A stretch of 64,000 nucleotides of DNA from contig OZ038322.1 of assembly GCA_964035795.1 (NCBI GenBank), positions 11,920,038 through 11,984,037 of the forward strand. Direction: 5' to 3'. Below are positions 42,401 through 55,300 of the stretch, piece after piece. The translations under genes were made by a program, and so were the position numbers. Numbering within the stretch: the first letter of the stretch is position 1; the number at the start of each line of letters is the position of its first letter. Below the pieces are notes generated by a model that did not search any database, was not told where the DNA came from, and saw only the letters and a list, made by a program, of their open reading frames with translations. Source of the stretch: Pterobdella sp. o SKG-2022 (taxonomy: Eukaryota > Annelida > Clitellata > Hirudinida > Piscicolidae).

Positions 42401-45400
42401 TTTTTTAATAGCTGCATGCATTTGTCTGTTATAGTCTAAGGTTTCTATTATTTTGAGTTTTGTTTCCAGTTAATTATTGTATAGTTCAAAACATCTATTT
42501 TTTATTTGAGTTTTGGTTTTGTTTTTTTGTGTTTTGAGGTTGTTGATTTTATCAATTTCTGTAGAATTTTCTATTAGAATTCTTAGGTTTTTTTGTTTAT
42601 CAGCCAGTGTGTGTAGCTCGTGGTCTTCATATCTGTTTGATGGTGTTTTTTTGAATGACTTTTTGAAGCAAGTATTTGATACTTGTTTTATGCTTACTAA
42701 AATTTCTTCAAGTGAAGTTGCTTGGCTTGTTTCTATTGATTTTTTGTAGGCTTGTTGGGTGATAAGGTCTTGGAAATTAGGTTTTTTACTGTAGTTTTTT
42801 GATTGGTTGGTTCAACATTGATATGGTTTGGGGTTTTTAATTTGAACTATCTACAAGTTATGATCACTCTGAGTAAGAGTTCCTCTGTATGTGTTACTGT
42901 CTTTGAGGAACTTTTTCAGTTTTTGGTGAATTAAGATGAAATTTATTACATTGTAGACTGTTTTGCCTTTTAGATGACCCACCCAAGTGGTTTTCTTCTT
43001 TGATTGCTTTTTGAAGGCTGTGTTGGATGCAAAAAGGTTGTTTTCTTGCATGAATCAAACCATTGTTATTCTTGCAACCTTTGTTATGACCTCCTTGTGT
43101 ACTTGACTTATTTTTCACAATTTTACTGTTGAAATCTCCACCTATAAACCATATATTTGATTTGAGGTTTATCATACATGATTTGAGATTTATATAGAAT
43201 TTTTCTAGTTCTTCTGGTTTTGAAGATGCTAGTATGTTGGTTGGGGCATACACGTTGATGATGTCTATTTTTTCCTTGTTATTTGATTTCGAGGTAAGCT
43301 GGTAAAAGCACACAAGTTTTCCATATTCTGTTATTTTGGTAAGTTTGAATATTTTCGAAATATAACATTCCTGAACCATAGAACTTGTCAGAATTTGTTA
43401 AAGTTATTGTGTGGCTGTTTTTTGTTATGGTGTGAAGTTCGGTGCATTTCGTTTCTTGTAGGAGACAAAAGTCGAGTTTGAAGAACGCATTATCTTCCAG
43501 CAGACAATTTTGCTTGAATTTGTTTGTTAATCCTCTTACATTGAAAGTTGAAACGTTCATTGTAACTGTCGTAGAGATTTCCATTTAAGCTAATTTTATC
43601 AGAACTAGCACCAGTTTGGGGCAGAAACCGGAAAAAACCATAAATTTTTTCAATTAAAAAAACTTATGTTTTATGCTTTAAATCATAAAATGAATGTTTC
43701 ACTGATTTCGCAATTTTCTCCTGAGAACCCAAACAAGCAATCGCACGAGTACGACATACTGTTGAATCTGGACCTGCAGGTACCTCCATTCTCACATGGG
43801 TTCTCATAACATTGGTCTGGGGTTTCAAACAGAACTCCATATAGTTTCTATCATTTTAGTTGAGTTTCCAAAGATTAATTTAAAAATACAACCGTATTCA
43901 TTGCACCTGTCTCCTTTGAATCCAGAGAGACATTTTTTGCCATTCAAACAAAAACCTAAATATGAAGAAAAAATTTAAAATTTTTGTAATTAAGCATGTT
44001 AAATGAAAACATGTAATTTTTGCTATAAATTTTTATGAACTTCATTAACACTTTTTTCTACTTTTTCAGAATAAACTTATAGAGAACTATAAATTTAGTT
44101 CAAAAATCTATCTTTTTAAACCTTGCGCAATTTGAGGTATAAGACCAAGCAAAAACAACCAATGAAGACATACCAGTACTGACATGACAGAGTGTTGACT
44201 CACACATGCACACTTCAGTGCACGTTGAACCCCACGCCGAGGTGGGACATACTGATGGGTTAGAGCTCTTGTACAATACGCAGTTTATAACTTGGCAATG
44301 AAACTATGAAGTTTTTGAAAAAACTGTTTGAGAAAAAATTGTTTAACCAAATTCAGTTTTTTTGGTATTTTTATGTTTTTTTTGATGTTTAACATTATAT
44401 TTTTGTTCATCGAAGTAAAATATCTCTAGATTATAAATAAAGACAGTTCACCACCTAAGTATACTATTAGGAAGTTTTTGTTGCCACAAGGAATGTCGTT
44501 TCTTATTTTATAATGAATATCCAGATCTATATGTTGCAGTTTCTTGTACAAAAAAATGTTTTATGCTAAAATACAATTATAACTTTGAATATAAATATCT
44601 ATCAACGACAATTGAAGCAGAGGTACCACCTTCAAATGCGGACCAAGCCATTGGCTTGTAGGACCTCCAACACTGGGAGTTGTTTGGGCTGGCAAAGTAC
44701 ATGGAGTCTTGCAGTTTTCAAAGCCAACTCCACTTTTAATGAACTTCGTGCCGCAATAACAATGTTCTCCCTGTTATAAAATAAATTTCTTCTGCCATTC
44801 AATTAACGTTGATTTTTTAAAAATATATTCATATAATAATATGAAAATATAATGAGATTTGATAAGCAAGCTTAAAAATTTAATATTATCTTTCGACAAA
44901 TAGATCATGAATCTCACATCTATGAAAGCAAAAGTGAACTGCCTCCACCTACAATGCAGTCTACAGCCATGGATACTCTTCTTTTTATCATGCGACCATT
45001 GAGTCACCACGGCTCTTATTTGGTCTTGTACCGCTGCCCTTTCTTGGCATTCCAATGTTATACTACTCAAGCTGTGTTCAAAACCATGCTTGTCGTTTGG
45101 CTTTTTATCTGCTTCTATTTAAAAAAGAATTAAGTATTTGTTTATCTATTTCATGCTTATCGAAATTTTTCAAATAATGGTTATAATCAATTTTAAAATC
45201 TATTATTGTTGAAGTTTCATATGATTATATATAAAATTTATTCAGAATATTTATATCTCATGTTTTACTAGTTCTAATTTTAAAATGCGATTTTTATTGA
45301 TTTATATTAAAGAAATGCTGAAAAGTCTTAACATATGCTATGAATCAGACAAAGCTTGAAACTCACTGGAACAGATAACATAAACGAACAAGCTGAAGTG

Positions 45401-45427
45401 TTTTAATAAAGAAAACAAAAAACTCAT
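39439..45427 (-). CDS. Secreted/membrane WSC- and EGF-domain protein (one gene, possibly two)
   Basis: Exons from the 5' end: 45367-45427 (signal peptide MSFLFSLLKHFSLFVYVICS), 44918-45114, 44630-44770, 44174-44267, 43893-43955 and 43703-43816, then 40435-40768, 40017-40149, 39690-39833 and 39439-39545. The first group encodes a WSC-like domain (CRLHC, FTFAFIDGEHCYCGTKF, NCKTPC), then EGF-like units (CPTSAWGSTC, CLNGKKCLSGFKGDRC, CYENPCENGGTC, CDCLFGFSGENCE). The second encodes a WSC domain (LGCYYLPKG, NIDMCLEHCTKKKFTFAALE, CRCSHS, SACGFTCP, SSCGGKSAFIVLS), a Cys-rich EGF/laminin-like piece (CPVNYWG, CNNTCYC, CHVVTGKC) and a C-terminal membrane helix (ASAFVIIIVGVLFMFGFYAN) with almost no cytoplasmic tail. 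WSC domains bind sugars. Within each group phases agree. Between 43703 and 40768 they do not: an exon may be missing, or the first group ends at the TGA at 43683-43685 and there are two genes. The gap holds a retrotransposon on the same strand. Confidence 0.7.
40978..43584 (-). mobile_element. Decayed non-LTR (LINE-type) retrotransposon
   Basis: Reading right to left, broken frames encode an endonuclease (AP/EEP) and then a reverse transcriptase. Endonuclease pieces include STFNVRGL, DFCLLQETKC, IDIINVYAP and WFIGGDFNSK. RT pieces include KLKTNKSPGEDNI, NHGIIIPITKKA, SIDLSSAFDTINRKKLIEIL, the catalytic YADD in ELIYADDVNFVL and RKWGLTLNKSKTEE, and a C-terminal RRLKMLGHICRN block. At least six frame changes and stops separate the pieces, so it cannot move on its own. 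It lies on the same strand as the WSC/EGF gene, between its two exon groups. I do not see a clear poly-A tail or target-site duplication, so the ends are approximate, and the clade is not assigned. Confidence 0.9.
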
Positions 45428-46668
45428 TAAAAGTATGAAATAATAATTTTTGAATGAAAAACTCAAATGTTATAAAGTTTTCATGACGTATTGTCAATTG
45501 TAATTATTTGGAGTTTGATATAAGTATTTTTTATTGAAATTAATTTTAAAAAATAATAGAAGTTTTTTAAATGAAAATGAAACAACTGTTTTTTTTTTAA
45601 ATTTTTTGTTTTCACCAATCACCACATAGCAAACTTCAAAGGAATTTTAACTGTTAAAACTACATATTACACCAAAGAAATGTATATGCCAAAACCCATG
45701 CCTGAAATAGCTTGTGTTTAGTTTATATATGTATATTTTATTTTTTCAATCTGTTTATTACTGTTCAGGTTAAATTTAAAAAATAGTTTTAAAGTATTTT
45801 CTAGCTATATTAAATTTTGTAGGAAAAAAATTTCATTAACTCCTTACGGTTAATAAAACCTGAAGCCTTTCAAATAATTCTATCAGTTATTATCGTTTAT
45901 CATTATTTTATTAAAATTAATAATAAGAATATTAATATTATTATTATTTATTATTTTTATTTAAATTATTCATCTCAATTTTTTTAATCATACCGAGAGA
46001 CTTTCAACTATAACCATTTCATTTAGTACAGACTTATATCAAAATATAATACAAGAAATAAGTTTTGAAACGGTAAACTAACTGGGATTTTGTGCTGATA
46101 AAAATATTACCAGAATTAGTCAAATTTAATTTTTCAACCGATGAAAGAAATCAAAAAATATTATTTTAAGTTATTTTGTTATACATTTATAGACTAAAAT
46201 TTATTTATTGAATATTTTTTGAAAATATTCTTAGATTATAGATGAAATATTCAATAAAAAAAATCTATATTTAAACAAAACTAAAATAAAATAAACTCAA
46301 CTAAGCAAACTCATAAAAACTAAAAAATAAATTAATCAATTAAAGTTTTCTTGTATTTTTTTGTATAGTAAATACTTAGGGCAATATGGCGTTAAAGGTC
46401 AAAAATAGGCAAAAACAAGTATATGTATTTATAAGCAGCTCAAGAAAAATAAATAATAATTCAAATAACTAATGAAAAATTCAATTTTTTATGGAGGAAT
46501 GTTTCGGTGGGATTTCTACAAATACTATGAAAGATAATTCAATTAAAATTCTTTAAAAAATTTAAAAACTGGATGTTTAAATTCAAGTTTTTTGAATAGC
46601 ATCATGATGTTTAAATAATTTTTAGTCAAATAGTGTTAAATGGTTTATATGTAAAAAGTTATATTTAG
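45428..46668. other. Intergenic between divergent WSC/EGF and FHL genes
   Basis: Extremely AT-rich, low-complexity DNA (runs such as ATTATTATTATTTATTA near 45920-45960). It is the shared upstream region of two genes pointing apart. I see no gene and no clear TATA box. Confidence 0.5.
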
Positions 46669-46752
46669 GATATAAAAGAAGAGGATGAGAGAAGAATGTT
46701 GGAAAGGCAGCATTTGTTGCAGAAAAAGCTACTTAAATGCATTGCTGAATAT
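46669..46752 (+). other. Possible 5' exon of the FHL gene
   Basis: An acceptor-like TTTAG at 46664-46668, an open frame with a Met at 46696 (MLERQHLLQKKLLKCIAEY) and a strong donor gtaagc at 46753. It ends in phase 0 and would join in frame to the ATG exon of the FHL gene at 46931. It could be coding, adding an amphipathic helix, or untranslated leader. Without transcripts I cannot tell. Confidence 0.35.
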
Positions 46753-46930
46753 GTAAGCTGTTAGTTGAGCTAGGTTTTAAAGTTTTGCTTTCCTGTTTCT
46801 TCAATCTCAACAAAGTAACTCAGATTTTTCAATGTTGTGTTTTTAAGCTCCCAACAGTTTAATGCCCTTTTTGAGAATACTTAATCTTTATTTTTAATTA
46901 CAAATCGTTAACGCCTACACACCACAACAG

Positions 46931-48763
46931 ATGGAAGTTCAGTTTCAACTTCAACAACCTGGAATTATACAACATGACCAACAACAACAAGACACAACAA
47001 ACGCCACCTTTGTGATGGACGCTGGAGGTGGTGCTGGAGTTCAACAAGTGGCTCTATCTTGCTCTGATTGCTCTCTTAACCTCACTGGCCACCGATATAT
47101 CGTCAAAGATGAAAAACCACACTGTATCAAGTGCTATGAGCAAATCTATTCAAATGAATGTTTTTCATGCAAAACAAAAATTGGAACCGATTTTAAAGTA
47201 ATTTTAATACACTAAAAAGTTATTAATTAATTTTCAATATTTGGATCTAGCCCGTCATCTAGGGAGTAGAATAATATTTTAAACTTAAATTAGAACAATA
47301 TTTTGAAATCATATATAAATAATGATAAAATCATAAAAACCCTCATACAAAACTATCATCTTTTAAAACAAGGATTTATCGTACAAAGATCGTCATTGGC
47401 ACGAACAATGCTTCAAATGTCAGTCTTGCTCAGTTAGTCTAGGGGACAAATCTTTTGCCTCGAAAGATGATGCAGTTTTTTGTCCTGAATGCTACGACAA
47501 CAACTTCGCCTTGAGATGTGACGCTTGTGGAAACGTTTTCAAAGGAGGTACATACTTTTCATAGGAGTTTAAAAAATCCTTAAAGGCTTTTATTGAATAG
47601 AATAATTAATCGGTTTTGGTATTAAGAGTAGCATTCCACATGTTTTATTCATTTTTTTTCATATTTTATCTAATAATATATTGATCTGATGTTACCTGTT
47701 AACTTTCGAAGGAATGAAAAAGTATGAGTTCCAAGGAAAAAACTACCACGAAGAATGTTTCTTGTGCAAATCCTGCATGCAACCCATAGGAGTCAAAACC
47801 TTCATTCCTAAGGAGGGCCAGCCTATTTGCGTTCCTTGCTATGAAGAGAAGTTCGCTCAAAAATGTGTTCATTGTACCAAGGTATACATCTTTGTGGTTA
47901 TTAAACATGAATTAATTGATAGAACTTTGAGGGAAACTTGAATATCTAAATTTTTATTTTATCATCCACTCAAGGTAATAAACAAAGGAGGCTTGATTTA
48001 CAAGGAGACTCCTTGGCACAGGGTTAAATAAAAGACTTATTTTAAAGCATATATTAGCACTAACAAAATTCTCTTCATTGAAGAAACACTGAGGGACTTG
48101 GCTCAATATAATTTATTCAAACAAAGCCTTTTGAAACTTGTAATTTAATCATCAGATTATCAACTTTTTTTATAGTCTGATGATGTAATTACAGGTTTCA
48201 AAAAGCTTTGTTTAAAAAAATATATTCCACCAAGTTTCCCTAGTGTTTCATCAATGGAAATAGTTTTTCAAGGTCCTTACTTATTATAAGCATAATCCTG
48301 ATAGAAACGTGTTAAGTTATTATTTCATTTTTAACAGGAGTGCTTCACTTGCACAAACTGCAAGAAGCAACTGGCAGGAGAAAAGTTCACAAGTCAAGAA
48401 GAAAAACCTTACTGTGCTGATTGCTTTGCTCAACTTTTTGCCAAAAAGTGCTGCAGATGCACTAAACCTGTAACAGGTCAGCGACACTTTCTTATGTATC
48501 ATTTCAGCATTCAGTCTTTTTTTGGGAAATTAACAGTATTGTTGATAAATTTAACAATATTTCCGATAAATTGAATAGAAATCTCAAATAATAAAATGAT
48601 TATTCCATATACAGGTCTTGGAACTACAAAATTTATTTCTTTCGACGACCGCCATTGGCATAATGACTGTTTCCAATGCTACAAATGCAGCACAAACCTG
48701 GTTGGCAGAGGATTCTTAGTGAATGGCTTAGATATTCACTGTCCCAATTGCGCCAAGGCCTGA
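46931..48763 (+). CDS. FHL: Four-and-a-half LIM domain protein (FHL type)
   Basis: FHL proteins are zinc-binding adaptors at the cytoskeleton (muscle sarcomere, focal adhesions) and in the nucleus. Six exons join in frame: 46931-47197, 47373-47547, 47712-47881, 47975-48022, 48338-48476 and 48615-48763 (315 residues). An N-terminal Gln-rich leader of about 35 residues (QFQLQQPGIIQ, DQQQQD) precedes the half LIM (CSDCSLNLTGHRYIV, HCIKCYEQIYSNEC). Full LIM domains follow: DLSYKDRHWHEQCFKCQSC, KKYEFQGKNYHEECFLCKSC with PIGVKTFIPKEGQP, KGGLIYKETPWHRECFTC and ISFDDRHWHNDCFQCYKC, ending NLVGRGFL and CPNCAKA. All zinc ligands are visible and the domain order matches vertebrate FHL2 (279 residues); the extra length is the N-terminal leader. 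The ATG follows a canonical acceptor (caacag), so a 5' non-coding or short coding exon lies upstream. Confidence 0.93.
48074..48258. repeat. Inverted-repeat (MITE-like) element in an FHL intron
   Basis: Two arms of about 85 bp, the left from TTCATTGAAGAAACACTGAG and the right ending CTAGTGTTTCATCAATG, are reverse complements with scattered mismatches and small gaps, around a short T-rich loop near 48162-48172. It fills most of the 48023-48337 intron. Arm divergence suggests an old insertion. No coding capacity. Confidence 0.75.
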
Positions 48764-49545
48764 CATTAATTAGTTGATATGTTCTAATAATTTTTTGAGA
48801 TTGGAGTTTAGATATTACAAGATTACAACGTGAAATAATTTTGTTGAATAAGTAGATGACGCGTCATAAATAAAAAACAAGCCTTTCAAATTTGTGTTAA
48901 ATTATTGTTGGCGAACTTTCAATTTGAGTTTTACTCGCGGCACTTTTTTTTATCCAACATTGATATGAGCTAATTTGCTTAACCCGTCGATACATATCTG
49001 TCTGTTTTCAAAAAATAAAGTAAACTTTGAATGGATGCATTTCAATTCAAAATTTAAAATAAAACTAAAACTAAATTATATTTACAAATCATTATACCAA
49101 TCCACGCTTTAAACGATTCAATTGATTCCATATTGAAGATTAAAAAAAAATCAAAATTGAAGTATGCTGAAAATTATTTGTTATATAAAAAAAATTTTCA
49201 AGTTTTTTTTGCACTCTCAAAACTCAAACGGCATTTCAAACGAAAAATTTTACCTCGGCAAAAAATATTCAAAGTTCAAAGCATTTATTGAAATGTCTAA
49301 AAATATTTTGTATAGGTCGTCAATGAGAAAACTTCAAGTTACCTTTGAACGGTTTCCGTTAAAAAATATGCGAATTTTTTCTCTACTTTAGTTATTCATA
49401 TATTCAGACATTTTATTTAAAAATAGTTTTGGAAAAAATAGTTTAATAAAATTTTGACTTTCAAGGTAAGTTAAAACATCTAATGACATCCCATAAATAC
49501 ATTTATGGCATGTCTTAATACATGTTGAAGTATGCCACAAGGGTC
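48764..49545. other. Intergenic between convergent FHL gene and small secreted-precursor gene
   Basis: AT-rich 3' flanks of two genes that converge. It contains ATAAATAAAAAAC near 48867, a likely polyadenylation site for FHL. The open frame at 49164-49391 has no family features. Confidence 0.5.
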
Positions 49546-49892
49546 TCAATCAGACTTCCTCTTGACGATGAATGATCCGATGGAATCCAAACCTCTTTTG
49601 TACATTTTTGGATTTTTCAGAACTTTTCTTAAGTTTTCATCATCACTCAAAACGATAAGTTGCTCTAAGTACTTCAGGCGGCTTTGGCATCGGTCAAAGA
49701 CCCAGTTCAAGTTGTTAATCTCACTTGTTATACCCTCCTCTTCTCTTTGGTGCTCAAGGAAAGAGGCACTCAAAACTGAGGAACAAAACCTTTGAATAAG
49801 TTATAAATATGTTATATAAAATTGGTTTGAAGCAAATCATGAATTAACAACCCGATTGAGAGGATCAGAAGCAAGCAATTGAAGAGACTCAT
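49546..49892 (-). CDS. Small secreted precursor, candidate neuropeptide/hormone
   Basis: Two exons, 49852-49892 and 49546-49789, join in frame to give 94 residues. The N terminus is a strong signal peptide (MSLFNCLLLILSIGFCSSVLSA) with predicted cleavage near residue 22. The rest is short and partly helical (EINNLNWVFDRCQSRLKYLEQL) with a single remaining Cys. Near the C terminus a decapeptide GLDSIGSFIV is framed by two dibasic sites (KMYKR before, KRKSD after), the layout of a prohormone-convertase product. There is no Gly for C-terminal amidation. The D-S-I core recalls pedal-peptide/orcokinin-type peptides, but one short match cannot establish that. I do not recognise the family; it could also be another small secreted protein. 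The intron after the signal peptide is typical of neuropeptide genes. Confidence 0.5.
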
Positions 49893-50873
49893 GGTGGAAA
49901 TCTATGATGAAAATTTCATATAAATTACTTGATAATGTTAAGTCTGTCTAAAAATATTTCTGTATTTTATTAATTAACAAAATTTTTTATATTTTAATAG
50001 CTCTTTGTAAAATATTGATATCCCTATTTTCTTCTAAAAAACTTATAAAAATATATTACTTACTCTTTTGTTTCTGACAAGCACGTTTATGAGACGAAAA
50101 ACCAGTCAAATATTTGAATAAGCGATGACATTCACTGGCCGCTTAAATATTCTCTTCTATCCCCGTACAAAACCACAGCACATCCCTTCTTTCTATATAA
50201 CTCATAGATGAATGTAACTTAGATAGAAAAAAGAATGAACGAGAAAGACATGCAAAGATCAAGAGAAAGAAATGTTAAATGTCGCAAGCAAACGTTAGTC
50301 ACAATTAGTGTTGAGCTTTGCATACAAGACAAGTTTGCAATCAAAAATATCTCTTTTACACCTTTCGTCGGTCGTTAAGTTGATGCAACTAAACGGGTTT
50401 ATGCCTCGTCGAGTAATTGAAGTTTTATATGGGATAGGCTCAGAAAACTAATGTTTTGAAGGCTTTTTTGGATGAAATTGAAAATGTTATATGCATACCA
50501 CAATTTAAAGCATCAAGGAGGTCTAGGCAAGATTTTTTTGTAATTTGAAGAAGGTATTAGGCATTTATTTTAGAATATTTTAAAACTTGAACTTTCTAAA
50601 GCTTGTTAAAAATTAGTGTTAAACATATAATTTTATTTTTCTTATTGATGATAACAGGGCAAAAGCTCTTCGGCAATAATCTGAAGTATCAGATTAAAAT
50701 ACTAGGTATAAATGGGTGATTTCTACATCTTATTAGAGAAATTATTCCTTTGTTCTGTAATGGGTTTTGGAATGAAGAAAAACGTATTGATGCTTATATT
50801 TCTCAATTAACAGCAAAACTATAATGCTCACACGTCCAATTTCATTCAAAACTTACAACTAATTTTTGGTGAT
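49893..50873. other. Intergenic, no gene seen
   Basis: AT-rich sequence upstream of the small secreted-precursor gene and before the GTAA array. No convincing exon, TATA box or RNA gene was recognised. Confidence 0.5.
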
Positions 50874-52345
<1,472 letters not shown>

Positions 52346-55300
52346 TCAACATTGTTCTAAAGCTGTGTTCAACAAATTCAAGTCATAGGCTATGTTTTTA
52401 GAGAGTTTGGCGAGGGATTTGGGATCTGACAAATCCTCCAAAGAGTACGTGTAAGGATCAATGCGGTACAAAGACTTTTTCTTCAGTATTTTCGTATATT
52501 CACTGTTGAATGATGAATTTTTTGTTAAGTTGTTTGATAATGTAAGTTCAATATATAGGGTTTTTCAATTCAATTCAAAACCTTTGCAATTGCCTACCAA
52601 ATTTTTGCAATTGATTACCAAATTTCAAAAAAAAATTAAGTTTGATCATTCAAAAAATAAACGAAATTTTGTAAAAAATTTATTTTTCAAGTTCAAAATA
52701 AATTTTTTAAATTGAAATAAAAAAACCGAAAAAAAGTTTTTTTTGGGGTATCTTGAGCTTCTCTCTGAAAAGTACCAAGTACCGTGTTCTTAGTATTCGC
52801 GGTGCCAAGCACTCGTCCACGGAACTCGTTTACGTATCTCACACTGAAAAAATTTCGAAAGGCTCAAAATTTGTTGTATACGTTTTGTAGACAGAAATAT
52901 TTCTTGACTTATTCAAAGTTGCTTCGCTGACAACGTACTCATACTAACTAGGTGAATCAGCTTGCTTGTGGTTTGGAGGGGAAATTTTTCCTTCTCTTTT
53001 GGCGTTTCTATACTCTTCAGATGACTTTAAAAGTGTTATAACAGCATTTTATGGCACTTGAGAGTTTTATCAAACTGCAAATAGATTTATAAAACTGTCA
53101 AAATATTTGATTATATATAATCCGTGATTACTAAGAACACGGTACTTGGTACTTTTCAGAGAGAAGCTCAAGATACCCCAAAAAAAACTTTTATTTCGGT
53201 TTTTTTATTTCAATTTAAAAAAATTATTTTGAACTTGAAAAATAAAATTTTTACAAAATTTCGTTTGTTTTTTGAATAATCAAACTTAATTTTTTTTTGA
53301 ACTTTGGTAATTAATTGCAAAAATTTTGTAAGAAAATGCAATGATTTGGTCCGCAAATGCAAAGATTTGAAAGTCAGTTGCAAAAATTTGGTAGTCAACT
53401 GCAAAGACTTGGTAGGCAATTGCAAAGATTTTGAATTGAATTGAAAAACCCTATAATTAAACATACTTGTTTTTGTTTAAAGCTTATACAAAAAGTTAAC
53501 CAATTCATTCATACATACATCACTTTAGATTTCATGTCTTCAAATGATTCTGCCACAAAGTACACCTCTTGATAATCCTGGTCATCATAGCTCTGTAGCA
53601 CTACTTGCTCTACGCTGAAAGGTACCTTGTGAAATAAGTACATTCTGATGAATAAACATCATTTTAAACAGCTGTTCAATATTTGATACAATATGCACGA
53701 TGTTTTTGATAACCTAGCTCTTACAAAATTAATCATTCTTTGTTTCAACGATTTAATTCAATGTTTGTAAAACAAAAAGATCAATTCATTTGACTGTAGA
53801 GCTGACTAACTTTCTTGGCTTCATCCGTTAAAGCATATTGCAGTTCTCCAAATGCTGTGAGAATGCCTGCTCCGTAGGCCTTGACGGAGTCGCCTTCCTT
53901 GCACAGACCATATTCCACAGTGAACCAGTATAACTGGAAAAGTAATTCACAGATAATATATATATAGTTTTTATTTATTCTAATTTAAATGAATATATAA
54001 TATGTCTTCTTTATTGTTAAAATCTTACAGTAGAAAGCTTTTCGATTTCATCTTCACTACAGCCCAAGGAAGCGAGTCCAATTTGTTGAGAAAACGTCGC
54101 GAACTCTGGGTCTGCCAGCATGGGTACGTGTCCCAACAGCTCATGAATGCAATCTCTGCAAGGTAGGATTAGATAAAATTCTGAAAAAAAATTGCAAAAC
54201 ATACACAATAGGAATGAAGACTGAAAAAAATATAAAAAACTGAAACAGTTAAAAATAACATCAAAAGACCTTGGAAATAGAAGGCTAGTAATAATGGTAA
54301 AAACATTAACACGAATGAAAAATAAGAAATTGTGTTTTCAAACGTTAGCTTTTGCTAAAAATCACTTCAGCCTGGAAACGTTCGAAAATGAAGAGCAAAA
54401 TGCAGAACAAAGTTGCTTGGAGAAATTTTAAGAAATTAAGATCGATAAAGATGGAAAGATCAATTGCAAAATATTCTATTCACAATCCAGAAAAATCTGT
54501 CTTTGGCAGTTGAAATTAAGATGAAAGTGTTGCTGCAAGTGATGGTGATATTGATGGTGGTTATAATGATGATGTTGATAACAAGGATGAGAGGGATGAT
54601 GATACGAGTGATAATATAAAAAACTGAAGTTTTATTTACACTTCAACCCATTCAAAACGAGCTAGCAGTTGCTTTAGTTTAAAAAATGTATTTGCATTTC
54701 ATGTGTATAAAAAAGCTATAATCGATCACACAGATTAAAAACATTTGAGTTTATAAAACACTTATCTTTTCATCGCCAAGTTATTTATATCTATCTATTA
54801 ATAACTATATTTTGTAACGAAAAACATCAAATAAGAGGAATTTTTAATACAATTATTGAGAATCGGAAGCGTTATAATGTTTTATGATAAGGCTAAACGT
54901 ATCGAAAGTTATAACTTCCGATTCTCAATAAATGTATTAAAAATTCCTCTTATTTGATGTTTTTCGTTACAAAATATTGGAGAAAAATACATACGATGTT
55001 TCTGAAAAATATCAATATTTATATCTTTATTGGAAAACTACATACCTTGAATGAAAATCTTAATCAGTTTCCTTATTCCATTTCTTTATTTTTACAGTAT
55101 TCTTTCATTTTCAAATCTGATGATTATCTTAGCGAAAAAACTTAAAATTACTTATTTGCAACATACAAAAAATAATTTTTGTAATTTGATTACTTTTATT
55201 TTAAACGCACAAAAGTTTCTAACGGTTCGATAGAGTACTCTGGCTTGGAAGGGTGCCTAACATATTGCGTGCATTGGAACACTCGGAAGGCGAGACTCGC

